A stretch of DNA of 64,000 nucleotides from Streptomyces chryseus (GTDB taxonomy: Bacteria; Actinomycetota; Actinomycetes; Streptomycetales; Streptomycetaceae): contig NZ_BMVO01000018.1 of NCBI RefSeq assembly GCF_014650755.1, positions 62,001 through 126,000 of the forward strand, in the 5' to 3' direction. The translations under genes were made by a program, and so were the position numbers. This document shows positions 17,308 to 24,629 of this stretch, piece after piece (the first letter of the stretch is position 1; every line of letters begins with the position of its first letter). Under the pieces are notes generated by a model. The model searched no databases. It was not told where the DNA came from and worked only from the letters and a program-made list of their open reading frames with translations.

Positions 17308-17350
17308 CGGTGAGGTCCCTCCGGCCGTGACGGCCGGAGGGACCTCACCG
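17308..17350. terminator. Very strong bidirectional terminator
   Basis: A perfect 20-bp stem with loop TGA: CGGTGAGGTCCCTCCGGCCG pairs with its complement at 17331-17350, followed by CTTTTCC. It separates the convergent MMPL and ssgE genes. A smaller GGGGCCGC/GCGGCCCC hairpin precedes it near 17240-17270. Confidence 0.85.
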
Positions 17351-17402
17351 CTTTTCCGGCGTCTCCCGGCGCCGGTCGGTTCTCGGCGTGTGTCGGCGTT
17401 TC

Positions 17403-17786
17403 TCAGTGGGCGGCCTCGGTGGTGACGGGCTCCTCGGCGGCGTGCGTACGGCGCAGGAAGCGGAGCAGCGGGGCCCGGTCGAACTGGATCACGGCCATGC
17501 CCTGGTCCGAACGCAGCTCCATCACGGCCTGCACCCTGCCGCAGGGCCACACCCGTACATCGCCGCTCTCGGTTTCGGCCGGACGGGTCATGCCGGCCTC
17601 CAGGAGGGACCGGGTGAAGACCCACTCGTTCTCGGCGCCGTCGGGCGAGACGTCCGGCGGAAAGACCAGGCGGACCGCGAGCGGGTCCTGCTGAGGGTCG
17701 TAGCGGAGGGCCACGGGCACGGCGTGCCGCTGCGGGCCGTCCGTGACGAGGCAGGCCCGTGCGTGGTCCTCAATGGAAGGGGGCAT
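17403..17786 (-). CDS. ssgE: SsgA-like protein (SALP), SsgE type
   Basis: 127 aa from the ATG at 17786, with GAGGAG 8 bp upstream; longer in-frame starts lack a site. SALP signatures are VPVALRYDPQQDPLAVRLVF, ENEWVFTRSLLEAGMTRP and GDVRVWPCGRVQAVMELRSD, ending LLRFLRRTHA. These proteins are confined to sporulating actinomycetes and steer septum placement and spore-wall assembly or separation. The subtype ssgE is inferred from the location beside cbiMQO, as recalled for S. coelicolor, not from phylogeny. It is divergent from cbiM. Confidence 0.85.
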   Translation of the reverse strand: MPPSIEDHARACLVTDGPQRHAVPVALRYDPQQDPLAVRLVFPPDVSPDGAENEWVFTRSLLEAGMTRPAETESGDVRVWPCGRVQAVMELRSDQGMAVIQFDRAPLLRFLRRTHAAEEPVTTEAAH

Positions 17787-17944
17787 CGGGCGGCTCCTCG
17801 GGTTCGTGGGCTTTTGTCCTACAATGTCCCATATTTTGGGGCGCGTGTTCCGCTTCATTTGTGACCAGTGCGCTCTTGCGACCTCTTTGCAGGAGAGCAC
17901 TATCATCGAACGATTCATCACACCGCAGGAAGCGGAGCCTCCCC

Positions 17945-19015
17945 ATGCATGTCCCCGACGGATTCATCAACACACCTGTCTCGGCTGTGGCGGGCGTCGC
18001 AGCCGTGGCCGCCGTCGCCGTCGGCCTGCGCGGAGCGCGCCGCGAACTGGACGAGCGGACCGCCCCGCTGGCCGGTCTCGTCGCCGCGTTCGTCTTCGCC
18101 GTGCAGATGCTGAACTTCCCCGTCGCCGCCGGCACCAGCGGGCATCTGCTCGGAGGCGCGCTCGCCGCGATACTCGTCGGCCCGTTCACCGGTGTGCTCT
18201 GCATCTCCGTCGTGCTGCTGATGCAGGGCATCCTGTTCGCGGACGGCGGGCTCACGGCGCTCGGCGTCAACATCACCGTCATGGGAGTGGTGACGGTGAT
18301 CGTCGCGTACGGGCTCTTCCGCGGGCTCGTGAAGGTGCTGCCGCGCCACCGCTCCTCGGTCACCGCGTCCGCGTTCGTCGCCGCGCTGGTGTCCGTGCCC
18401 GCCGCCGCCGCGGCCTTCACACTGATCTACGCCGTCGGGGGCACGACGGACGTGCCGATCGGCAAGGTCATGACCGCCATGGTCGGCGTCCACGTCCTCA
18501 TCGGCATCGGCGAGGCCGCGATCACCGCGCTGACCGTGGGCGCCGTCATCGCCGTACGCCCCGACCTGGTGCACGGCGCGCGCGGCCTGTCCGCGCCGCT
18601 CAAGCTGCTGGTGGGCGGCGAGCTGGTGGACGCGGCCCCGGCCGACGCACCGGCCGCGGCCCCCGCGCGCTCCACCCGCGGGGTGTGGGGGGCGGGGCTC
18701 GCCTCCGCGCTCGTCCTGGCCGGGGTCGTCTCGTTCTACGCCTCCGCCAGCCCCGACGGTCTGGAGAAGGTCGCCGCCGACCAGGGCATCGACAAGAAGG
18801 CCGAGGAGCACGCCACCGCCGACTCCCCGCTCGCCGACTACGGCGTCAGCGGCATCACCGACGGCCGTCTCTCCGGCGGCCTCGCGGGCGTCGTCGGCGT
18901 CGGCGCGACCGTCGCCGTCGGCAGCGGCGTCTTCTGGACGGTACGGCGCCGGCGCGGGCAGCAGCCGGCGGTCGTGGCCGCGCCGGCGCGCACCGAGGAA
19001 AAGGAAACATCCTGA
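17945..19015 (+). CDS. cbiM: Energy-coupling-factor Co/Ni transporter substrate-binding protein CbiM with fused PDGLE domain
   Basis: 356 aa from the ATG at 17945. It opens MHVPDGFIN, in which the Met-His N-terminus (His2) is the metal ligand of CbiM/NikM, so this start is strongly supported. About seven membrane segments follow, with the conserved NFPVAAGTSGHLLGGALAAI metal-site motif. The C-terminal ~110 residues contain a periplasmic PDGLE-type domain (SPDGLEKVAADQG) and a final membrane helix, the part supplied elsewhere by CbiN/NikN. It heads a cbiM-cbiQ-cbiO operon for cobalt or nickel uptake. Confidence 0.92.
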   Translation: MHVPDGFINTPVSAVAGVAAVAAVAVGLRGARRELDERTAPLAGLVAAFVFAVQMLNFPVAAGTSGHLLGGALAAILVGPFTGVLCISVVLLMQGILFADGGLTALGVNITVMGVVTVIVAYGLFRGLVKVLPRHRSSVTASAFVAALVSVPAAAAAFTLIYAVGGTTDVPIGKVMTAMVGVHVLIGIGEAAITALTVGAVIAVRPDLVHGARGLSAPLKLLVGGELVDAAPADAPAAAPARSTRGVWGAGLASALVLAGVVSFYASASPDGLEKVAADQGIDKKAEEHATADSPLADYGVSGITDGRLSGGLAGVVGVGATVAVGSGVFWTVRRRRGQQPAVVAAPARTEEKETS

Positions 19016-19016
19016 C

Positions 19017-19778
19017 ATGGGCGCGGGCCACGCCCACAAGCTCTACCGGCACGGGCACTCGGCGGTGCACGCGCTGCCGCCGCACTGCAAGCTCGCCGCC
19101 GTCTTCTGCTTCGTGCTGGTCGTCGTCTCCACGCCGCGCGAGGCGATGTGGGCGTTCGGCCTGTACGCCGCCCTGCTCGGCGGGGTCGCGTACGCCGCGC
19201 GCGTACCGGCCGGGTACCTGCTCAAGCGGCTGCTCATCGAGGTGCCCTTCGTGGCGTTCGCCGTGCTGATGCCCTTCGTGGCCCAGGGGGAGCGGGTGGA
19301 GGTACTCGGCATGTCGCTGAGCGTCTCGGGCCTGTGGGGCGCCTGGAACGTCCTCGCCAAGGGCACGCTCGGCGTCGCCGCGTCCGTCCTGCTCGCGTCG
19401 ACGACGGAGCTGCGGTCGCTGCTGCTGGGCCTCCAGCGCCTCAAGCTGCCGCCGCTGCTCGTGCAGATCGCCTCGTTCATGATCCGGTACGGCGATGTGA
19501 TCACCGACGAGATGCGCCGGATGTCGATCGCCCGCCGCTCGCGCGGCTTCGAGGCCCGGGGCGTGCGGCACTGGGGCGTCCTGGGCAAGACGGCGGGCGC
19601 GCTCTTCATCCGCTCGTACGAGAGGGGCGAGCGGGTGCACCTGGCCATGGTCAGCAGGGGGTACACCGGCACCATGCCGGTGATCGACGAAGTGACCGCG
19701 ACACGGGCGCAGTGGTCGTACGCGGCGGCCCTCCCGGTCTCCGCGCTCGCGGTATGTCTGCTGGGATGGACGCTATGA
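19017..19778 (+). CDS. cbiQ: Energy-coupling-factor transporter transmembrane protein CbiQ
   Basis: 253 aa, 1 bp after the cbiM stop. The EcfT family pattern is clear: N-terminal HPHCKLA-type segment (LPPHCKLAAVFCFVLVVVST), several membrane helices, and coupling motifs ARRSRGFEARG and SRGYTG that contact the ATPase. The N-terminus is His-rich (GAGHAHKLYRHGHS), as often in Ni/Co members. Its 3' end overlaps cbiO by ATGA. Confidence 0.92.
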   Translation: MGAGHAHKLYRHGHSAVHALPPHCKLAAVFCFVLVVVSTPREAMWAFGLYAALLGGVAYAARVPAGYLLKRLLIEVPFVAFAVLMPFVAQGERVEVLGMSLSVSGLWGAWNVLAKGTLGVAASVLLASTTELRSLLLGLQRLKLPPLLVQIASFMIRYGDVITDEMRRMSIARRSRGFEARGVRHWGVLGKTAGALFIRSYERGERVHLAMVSRGYTGTMPVIDEVTATRAQWSYAAALPVSALAVCLLGWTL

Positions 19779-20524
19779 CGATGTCTCTTGAGGTCAACGG
19801 CCTCGCGTACGCCTACCCCGACGGCCACCAGGCGCTCTTCGGCGTCGACCTGAACGTCGCGCGCGGCGAGCGCGTGGCACTGCTCGGACCGAACGGCGCG
19901 GGCAAGACGACACTCGTCCTGCACCTCAACGGCATCCTCACCGCGGGCGCGGGTTCCGTGACCGTGGCGGGGCTGCCCGTCGGCAAACGGCACCTCGCCG
20001 AGATCCGCCGCCGCGTCGGCATCGTCTTCCAGGACCCCGACGACCAGCTCTTCATGCCGACGGTCCGCGAGGACGTGGCCTTCGGGCCCGCGGCGGCCGG
20101 GATGCGCGGCGCCGAGCTGGAGGCGTGCGTGACGGCCGCGCTGGAGCGGGTGGGGATGGCCGAGTACGCCGGCCGGCCGCCGCACCACCTGTCGTTCGGG
20201 CAGCGGCGCCGGGTCGCCGTCGCGACCGTACTGGCGATGGAACCGGAGATCCTGGTGCTGGACGAGCCCTCGTCCAACCTGGACCCGGCGTCCCGGCGCG
20301 AACTGGCCGACATCCTGCGGTCCCTGGACGTCACGGTGCTGATGGTCACCCACGACCTGCCGTACGCCCTGGAGCTGTGCCCGCGCTCGGTGATCCTCAG
20401 CGGCGGCGTGATCGTGGCGGACGGGCGGACGCAGGAACTGCTGTCGGACGACGCGGTGATGCGCGAGCACCGGCTGGAGCTGCCGTTCGGGTTCGACCCG
20501 GGGTCGGTGCGGGTCGAGGCGTAG
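19775..20524 (+). CDS. cbiO: Energy-coupling-factor transporter ATP-binding protein CbiO
   Basis: 249 aa from the ATG overlapping the cbiQ stop. Walker A LLGPNGAGKTTLVLHLNG, Q-loop VFQDPDDQLF, signature LSFGQRRRVA (a Phe variant of LSGGQ common in EcfA), Walker B ILVLDEPSSNLD and switch MVTHDL are all present. It powers uptake with CbiM and CbiQ. This single-ATPase group I ECF system is complete within 2.6 kb. Confidence 0.93.
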   Translation: MTMSLEVNGLAYAYPDGHQALFGVDLNVARGERVALLGPNGAGKTTLVLHLNGILTAGAGSVTVAGLPVGKRHLAEIRRRVGIVFQDPDDQLFMPTVREDVAFGPAAAGMRGAELEACVTAALERVGMAEYAGRPPHHLSFGQRRRVAVATVLAMEPEILVLDEPSSNLDPASRRELADILRSLDVTVLMVTHDLPYALELCPRSVILSGGVIVADGRTQELLSDDAVMREHRLELPFGFDPGSVRVEA

Positions 20525-20582
20525 CGGCGGCCGGCGCACCCCCGCCGCCCCGCCCCGGCAGGGCCGTTGCACCATGGGGGGC

Positions 20583-21758
20583 ATGAGCGCGAGCGCAGTA
20601 GTGGATGCACGGGGCACGGTGGCTGCCGGATTCGAACCGGTCAGGGACGCGTTCGTACGCAACTTCGCGAGGCGCGGCGAGCGCGGCGCCGCGGTGGCCG
20701 TCTACCGGCACGGCCACAAGGTCGTCGACCTCTGGGCCGGCACCCGTGACGTCGACGGCACCGAGCCGTGGGCCGTCGATACCGCCCAGATCGTGCGGTC
20801 CGCGACGAAGGGCGTCACCGCCGCGGTGCCGCTGCTCCTCCACCAGCGCGGCCAGATCGACCTGGACGCCCCGGTGGCCACGTACTGGCCGGAGTTCAAG
20901 GCGAACGGCAAGGAGCGCGTGCTCGTACGGCACCTGCTGTCCCACCGCGCGGGCGTCCCCGTGCTCGACCGTCCGCTGACGCCCGCCGAGGCGATCGACG
21001 GCGTCAGCGGGCCGCACGCCGTCGCCGCCCAGGCGCCCGCGTGGGAGCCGGGGACCGACCACGGCTACCACGCCCAGACGTACAGCTGGCTGATCGGCGA
21101 GCTCGTGAAGCGCGTGACGGGACGCACCGCCGGCCGGTGGATCGCCGAGGAGATAGCCCGGCCGCTGGGGCTCGACTTCTGGGTCGGGCTGCCGGCGGAC
21201 GAGGCGCACCGGGTCGGCCGGGTGGGACCCGTCGAGCCGCCGCCCCTGGACGGCGGGGCGCTGCGGCTGCGCCCCAAGCGGAGCGTCAGCGAGGCGTACG
21301 CCGATCCCGCCTCGCTCACCCGGCGCGCCTTCGGGGCGATCGCCCCGCTCGCGGACGAGAACGACCCGGCGTACCGCGCGGCCGAACTCCCCGCGTCCGG
21401 CGGGATCTCCACCGCCCGGGCACTGGCCCGGTGCTACGCGGCGATGATCGGCGAGGTCGACGGGCACCGCCTGTTCGCCCCCGCCACACTCACCCTGGCG
21501 CGCACCGAGGAGTCGGCCGGCCCGGACCGGGTCCTCGTCGTGGGCACCCGCTTCGGGCTCGGCTTCATGCTGCACGGCTCCGCCGCGCCGCTGCTCGCCC
21601 CCGGCTCGTTCGGTCACCCGGGGCGCGGCGGCTCGCTCGGATTCGCCGACCCGGAGTCGGGCATCGCCTTCGGCTACGTGACCAACGGACTCCAGAAGGG
21701 CGTCACCGCCGACCCGCGCGCCCAGGCCCTGATCACAGCGGTGCGGTCGGCCGTGTGA
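20583..21758 (+). CDS. Beta-lactamase-fold serine hydrolase, family VIII carboxylesterase-like
   Basis: About 391 aa; ATG 20583 is preferred over 20574 because a run of six G lies just before it. The S-x-x-K motif is RSATKGVTAAVPLLL near residue 75. In place of Tyr-x-Asn there is GYHAQTYSWLIGELV, the Y-H-A form seen in EstB/family VIII esterases, and SFGHPGRGGS follows near the C-terminus. There is no signal peptide, so it is likely cytoplasmic. It probably hydrolyses esters rather than beta-lactams. Its transcription does not appear to be coupled to cbiO (58 bp gap). Confidence 0.85.
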   Translation: MSASAVVDARGTVAAGFEPVRDAFVRNFARRGERGAAVAVYRHGHKVVDLWAGTRDVDGTEPWAVDTAQIVRSATKGVTAAVPLLLHQRGQIDLDAPVATYWPEFKANGKERVLVRHLLSHRAGVPVLDRPLTPAEAIDGVSGPHAVAAQAPAWEPGTDHGYHAQTYSWLIGELVKRVTGRTAGRWIAEEIARPLGLDFWVGLPADEAHRVGRVGPVEPPPLDGGALRLRPKRSVSEAYADPASLTRRAFGAIAPLADENDPAYRAAELPASGGISTARALARCYAAMIGEVDGHRLFAPATLTLARTEESAGPDRVLVVGTRFGLGFMLHGSAAPLLAPGSFGHPGRGGSLGFADPESGIAFGYVTNGLQKGVTADPRAQALITAVRSAV

Positions 21759-21788
21759 CTCCGTGGGCCGGTCGTCCGACCGCGTCGT

Positions 21789-22625
21789 TCAGCGCACCAC
21801 CACGGTCAGCGTCTTCGTCACGGAGAACTTCTTGCTCTCGGGCGACGCGGGACGGTCGTCGTACCCGCAGCGGTAGCAGCCGAAGAGCTCGACCGTGGTC
21901 GTGCCCGTCTCCCGCGCGGTGAAGCTGTACCAGTCCTGCCGTTCGGCGGCCGGGTCGCCCGTGGTCCGCACCGGCCCGGGCTCCATACCCGCCACCGCGC
22001 CGTCCGGCTCCCCGGTGACCTTCCAGGTGTAGCCGGGCTGGTTGCCGTAGCGATTCGCGACGAGGAACCGCTCGCCGGGGCGCACGGTGAAGCTGCCCGC
22101 GAAATCCCCGTCGAGCCTGCGGGACTCCTCCGGCTCGTACGCCTCGTTGAAAGCCGCCTCGGGGTCACGCGTCACGACGGTGCCCTGGATGCTGTCCTCG
22201 ACCCGGACCGGGTACGTCATGGTGCGGTCGCCGTCGGTCTCCTTCAGCACCACGCGCGCCGAGCCGGTCCTCAGCGCCCGGAACGTGAAGTAACGGGTGC
22301 CTTCGACGGTCTTGTGGCCCTTGGCGCGCAGGACCTGCCCCGACTCCCCGGTGTCGGCGACCTCCCAGTCGGCGGCGTCACCGCCCGGCCGCACGTGAAG
22401 GGAGAAGTCGTGGTCGACGAGCACCTTGGTCTCCACCGACTGGGAGGCGATGTCGATCTCGCCGTCCGGTCCCCGCGGCACGTTGTGGAGGGGCTCGGGG
22501 ACCGCGCAGCAGGTCTCGTCCTCGGCGTACTCCTCGTAGGCCACCGCGCCCGCGCCGCTCATGGCCAGCACCGCGGCACCGCCCGCGAGGGCCCGCAGGG
22601 CCTGCCTCTCGCGCAGCTTCGGCAT
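21789..22625 (-). CDS. Secreted protein with two chagasin-like (protease inhibitor I42-like) domains
   Basis: 278 aa from the ATG at 22625. The N-terminus is a signal-like segment (LRALAGGAAVLAMSGAGAVA). Two Ig-like beta domains follow (about residues 60-140 and 160-275). Each has the pattern of chagasin inhibitors: a binding loop before an aromatic (PGGDAADWEV; GNQPGYTWKVTG), a Gly/Arg central strand, and an F-x-F/Y-S-F strand (YFTFRAL; DWYSFTARETGTTTVELFG). C-terminal Cys are in GCYRCG, and an early CC pair is present. Inhibition of cysteine proteases is a family inference only. It lies immediately after a small ORF and a PBP on the same strand. Confidence 0.6.
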   Translation of the reverse strand: MPKLRERQALRALAGGAAVLAMSGAGAVAYEEYAEDETCCAVPEPLHNVPRGPDGEIDIASQSVETKVLVDHDFSLHVRPGGDAADWEVADTGESGQVLRAKGHKTVEGTRYFTFRALRTGSARVVLKETDGDRTMTYPVRVEDSIQGTVVTRDPEAAFNEAYEPEESRRLDGDFAGSFTVRPGERFLVANRYGNQPGYTWKVTGEPDGAVAGMEPGPVRTTGDPAAERQDWYSFTARETGTTTVELFGCYRCGYDDRPASPESKKFSVTKTLTVVVR

Positions 22626-22632
22626 CAGGTCC

Positions 22633-22800
22633 TCACTTCGGGATGTGGGCACCGGTGGCGTCGGGGAATCGCTGGTCCGACGCCTTGTCCATGGTGCCGT
22701 TGACGAAGTCGTCCTCACTGACCCAGGTCATCTCGCCCCAGGGGTTGTGCATACCGGTGCGGCAACCGGTGTGGACCACAAGGCCGATGCCGATCACCAT
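22633..22800 (-). CDS. Small ORF (55 aa) between the PBP and the chagasin-like gene
   Basis: ATG at 22800 to TGA at 22633. It reads MVIGIGLVVHTGCRTGMHNP then WGEMTWVSEDDFVNGT, with Streptomyces-like third-position GC and a short hydrophobic, Cys-containing start. It ends 7 bp before the next start. It lies in the same frame as the PBP gene, 11 codons after that gene's TGA, and those 11 codons are also open. No family is recognised. The ribosome site is weak, so it may be translationally coupled, or it may be a displaced gene fragment. Confidence 0.5.
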   Translation of the reverse strand: MVIGIGLVVHTGCRTGMHNPWGEMTWVSEDDFVNGTMDKASDQRFPDATGAHIPK

Positions 22801-22833
22801 CGGGCCCGTCGCCGCGTGCGGTCGTGCCGCCGT

Positions 22834-24468
22834 TCAGCCCGCGCGCAGTACCGCCGCCACCAGCGGGCCCGCCGCGTCGCCGCCGTGGCCGCCCGACTCG
22901 ACGGACGCGGCCGCGGCCACGTCGTCGCTGAAGCCGGCGAACCAGCTGTTGGACTTGCCCTGCCCGTCGACCTCCGCCGAACCGGTCTTCGCACCCTTGT
23001 CGCCGCCGACCGGGGCCATCGCCGCCGTGCCCGTGCCCCAGGACGCGGTCGCCGTCTGCCGCATCATGCGGAGCAACTGGCTGTGGGTGGAGGGCGACAT
23101 GGTGCGGGACGCCTTGGCGAGCGTCCTGCCGTCGAGGGACTGCGGCACGATGACGGGCTGCCGGAACGTGCCCGCCTTGGCGGTGGCGGTGACCGACGCC
23201 ATGTTGAGGGCGTTCATCTGGACCGTGCCCTGCCCGATGTACTGCGCCGCCGCCTCGCCGCCGGTGGCCTCGGGCACCGAACCGTCCTCGGTGACGATCC
23301 CCGTCTGCCAGTTGTCGAGGCCGAGACCGAACACCTCACGCGCCGTTGCGGGCAGCGCCGCGTCGTCCTTGGTGTCGTCGATCAGCTTGATGAAGGCGGT
23401 GTTGCAGGACCGGGCGAAGCTGGTGCCGAACGTGCCGTCCGGGATGTCGAAGCCGTCCAGGTTCTTGAAGGTGACGCCCTGGTACATCGCGGTCTTCGGA
23501 CACTCCGCCTCGCGGTCCGCGCCCGCCAGGCCCTTCTCCAGCAGCATCGTGGCCGTCACGATCTTCATCGTCGAGCCCGGCGCCTGCTTGCCGAGGACCG
23601 CCGCGTTGTACCCGTCCGCACGGTTGTTGGCGATGGCCAGGATCTCGCCCGTACTCGGCTTGACCGCCGCGACCGACGCCTCGCCGTGCTCCTTCACCGC
23701 CGTCTCGGCCGCCGCCTGCACGCCCGCGTCCAGCGTGGTCGGCAGCCTGCCGGGCTTGCCCTTGGTGACGGTGGCCAGGGTGCGGGGAGCGACATCGCTG
23801 TCACTGCCGCTGTGGATCGCCAGCTCGACGCCGGGCTTCCCGCCCGCCCTCTCGCCGTACTTCTCACGCAGCGCGTCCAGGACGGGCCCGAGCGACGGGT
23901 ACTTCTCCTCCGTCAGTTCGACGCCGTTGCGGTCGACCGCCTTGATGGGCGGGGCCGCGGCCTCGCCCGCCTTCAGCAGCTCGCCCTCCTTCAGGTCGGG
24001 GTGGACGACGGAGGACTTCCAGTCGACCAGCGCCTTGCCCGAGGTCAGGCCGCGCACGACGGTCAGCTCCGACGCGTACGAGAAGGCCTTGCTCCTGCCC
24101 TCGTACGTCACCGTGGCGTCGGCGGTGAACGGGACCTTCGCCCCCACCGGCGTGCCGGGCGTCAGCTTCACATCGCTGATGTGCGCCTCGTCGCGGTAGG
24201 CGAACAGCGCGGGCTGCGCGGCGGCGGCGTTGTCGGTCAGATCGGCGGCCACGCGGGCGTCGCCCTTCGCCCAGGCGGCGAGGAAGTCCTCGGCGGTCCG
24301 CGCGACCTCGTCGGCGCTCGGCGGCCCGGTCTTCTTCGGCGCCGACAGGATGCCGACGTCCGCACCGCCGGCCTCGTCGCTCACCATGGAGTACGCCCCG
24401 TAGCCCACCCCTCCGGCCATGGCCAGGAACACTCCGCCGACTATGGCGACCTTCGCTCCACTGCGCAT
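22834..24468 (-). CDS. Penicillin-binding protein, transpeptidase with MecA-N/NTF2-like domain
   Basis: 544 aa. An N-terminal membrane anchor (KVAIVGGVFLAMAGGVGYGA) is followed by an NTF2-like domain (residues 50-150: ADEVARTAEDFLAAWAKGD) as in MecA-N PBPs, a linker domain and the transpeptidase domain. Active-site motifs are GSTMKIVTA (S-x-x-K), ARSCNTAFIKL (S-x-N) and GAKTGSAEV (K-T-G). It cross-links peptidoglycan outside the membrane. It lies upstream of the small ORF and the chagasin-like gene and could be co-transcribed with them. Confidence 0.92.
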   Translation of the reverse strand: MRSGAKVAIVGGVFLAMAGGVGYGAYSMVSDEAGGADVGILSAPKKTGPPSADEVARTAEDFLAAWAKGDARVAADLTDNAAAAQPALFAYRDEAHISDVKLTPGTPVGAKVPFTADATVTYEGRSKAFSYASELTVVRGLTSGKALVDWKSSVVHPDLKEGELLKAGEAAAPPIKAVDRNGVELTEEKYPSLGPVLDALREKYGERAGGKPGVELAIHSGSDSDVAPRTLATVTKGKPGRLPTTLDAGVQAAAETAVKEHGEASVAAVKPSTGEILAIANNRADGYNAAVLGKQAPGSTMKIVTATMLLEKGLAGADREAECPKTAMYQGVTFKNLDGFDIPDGTFGTSFARSCNTAFIKLIDDTKDDAALPATAREVFGLGLDNWQTGIVTEDGSVPEATGGEAAAQYIGQGTVQMNALNMASVTATAKAGTFRQPVIVPQSLDGRTLAKASRTMSPSTHSQLLRMMRQTATASWGTGTAAMAPVGGDKGAKTGSAEVDGQGKSNSWFAGFSDDVAAAASVESGGHGGDAAGPLVAAVLRAG

Positions 24469-24504
24469 GCTGTGCGGTCCCCTCCCCAGGCGTCCCTCCT
24501 GAAC

Positions 24505-24516
24505 TGAACATGTTCA
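24505..24516. promoter_or_regulatory. 12-bp perfect palindrome upstream of the PBP gene
   Basis: TGAACATGTTCA, 37 bp before the PBP start. The two half-sites are 2 bp apart, not the 4 bp of a LexA box, so a LexA role is not claimed. It may be an operator, or chance. Confidence 0.3.
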
Positions 24517-24629
24517 AGAAGTGCTGTATCGCACTGTACGTGACGTCAGTTGCCCATGGGGTGAGCGTTACAGGACCGGGACGGACACGGCCGCCCGCGC
24601 CCCACTGCCCCGCACGGCGCGGCCCGCCG

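Noticed and set aside
17787-17944. Cobalamin riboswitch before cbiM
   Set aside because: The 158-bp leader shows no B12-box or other conserved cobalamin riboswitch segment, and the region is short and shared with the divergent ssgE gene.
24505-24516. LexA (SOS) box upstream of the PBP gene
   Set aside because: The half-sites GAAC and GTTC are 2 bp apart, whereas the actinobacterial LexA box has 4 bp between them. A PBP is not a usual SOS gene.
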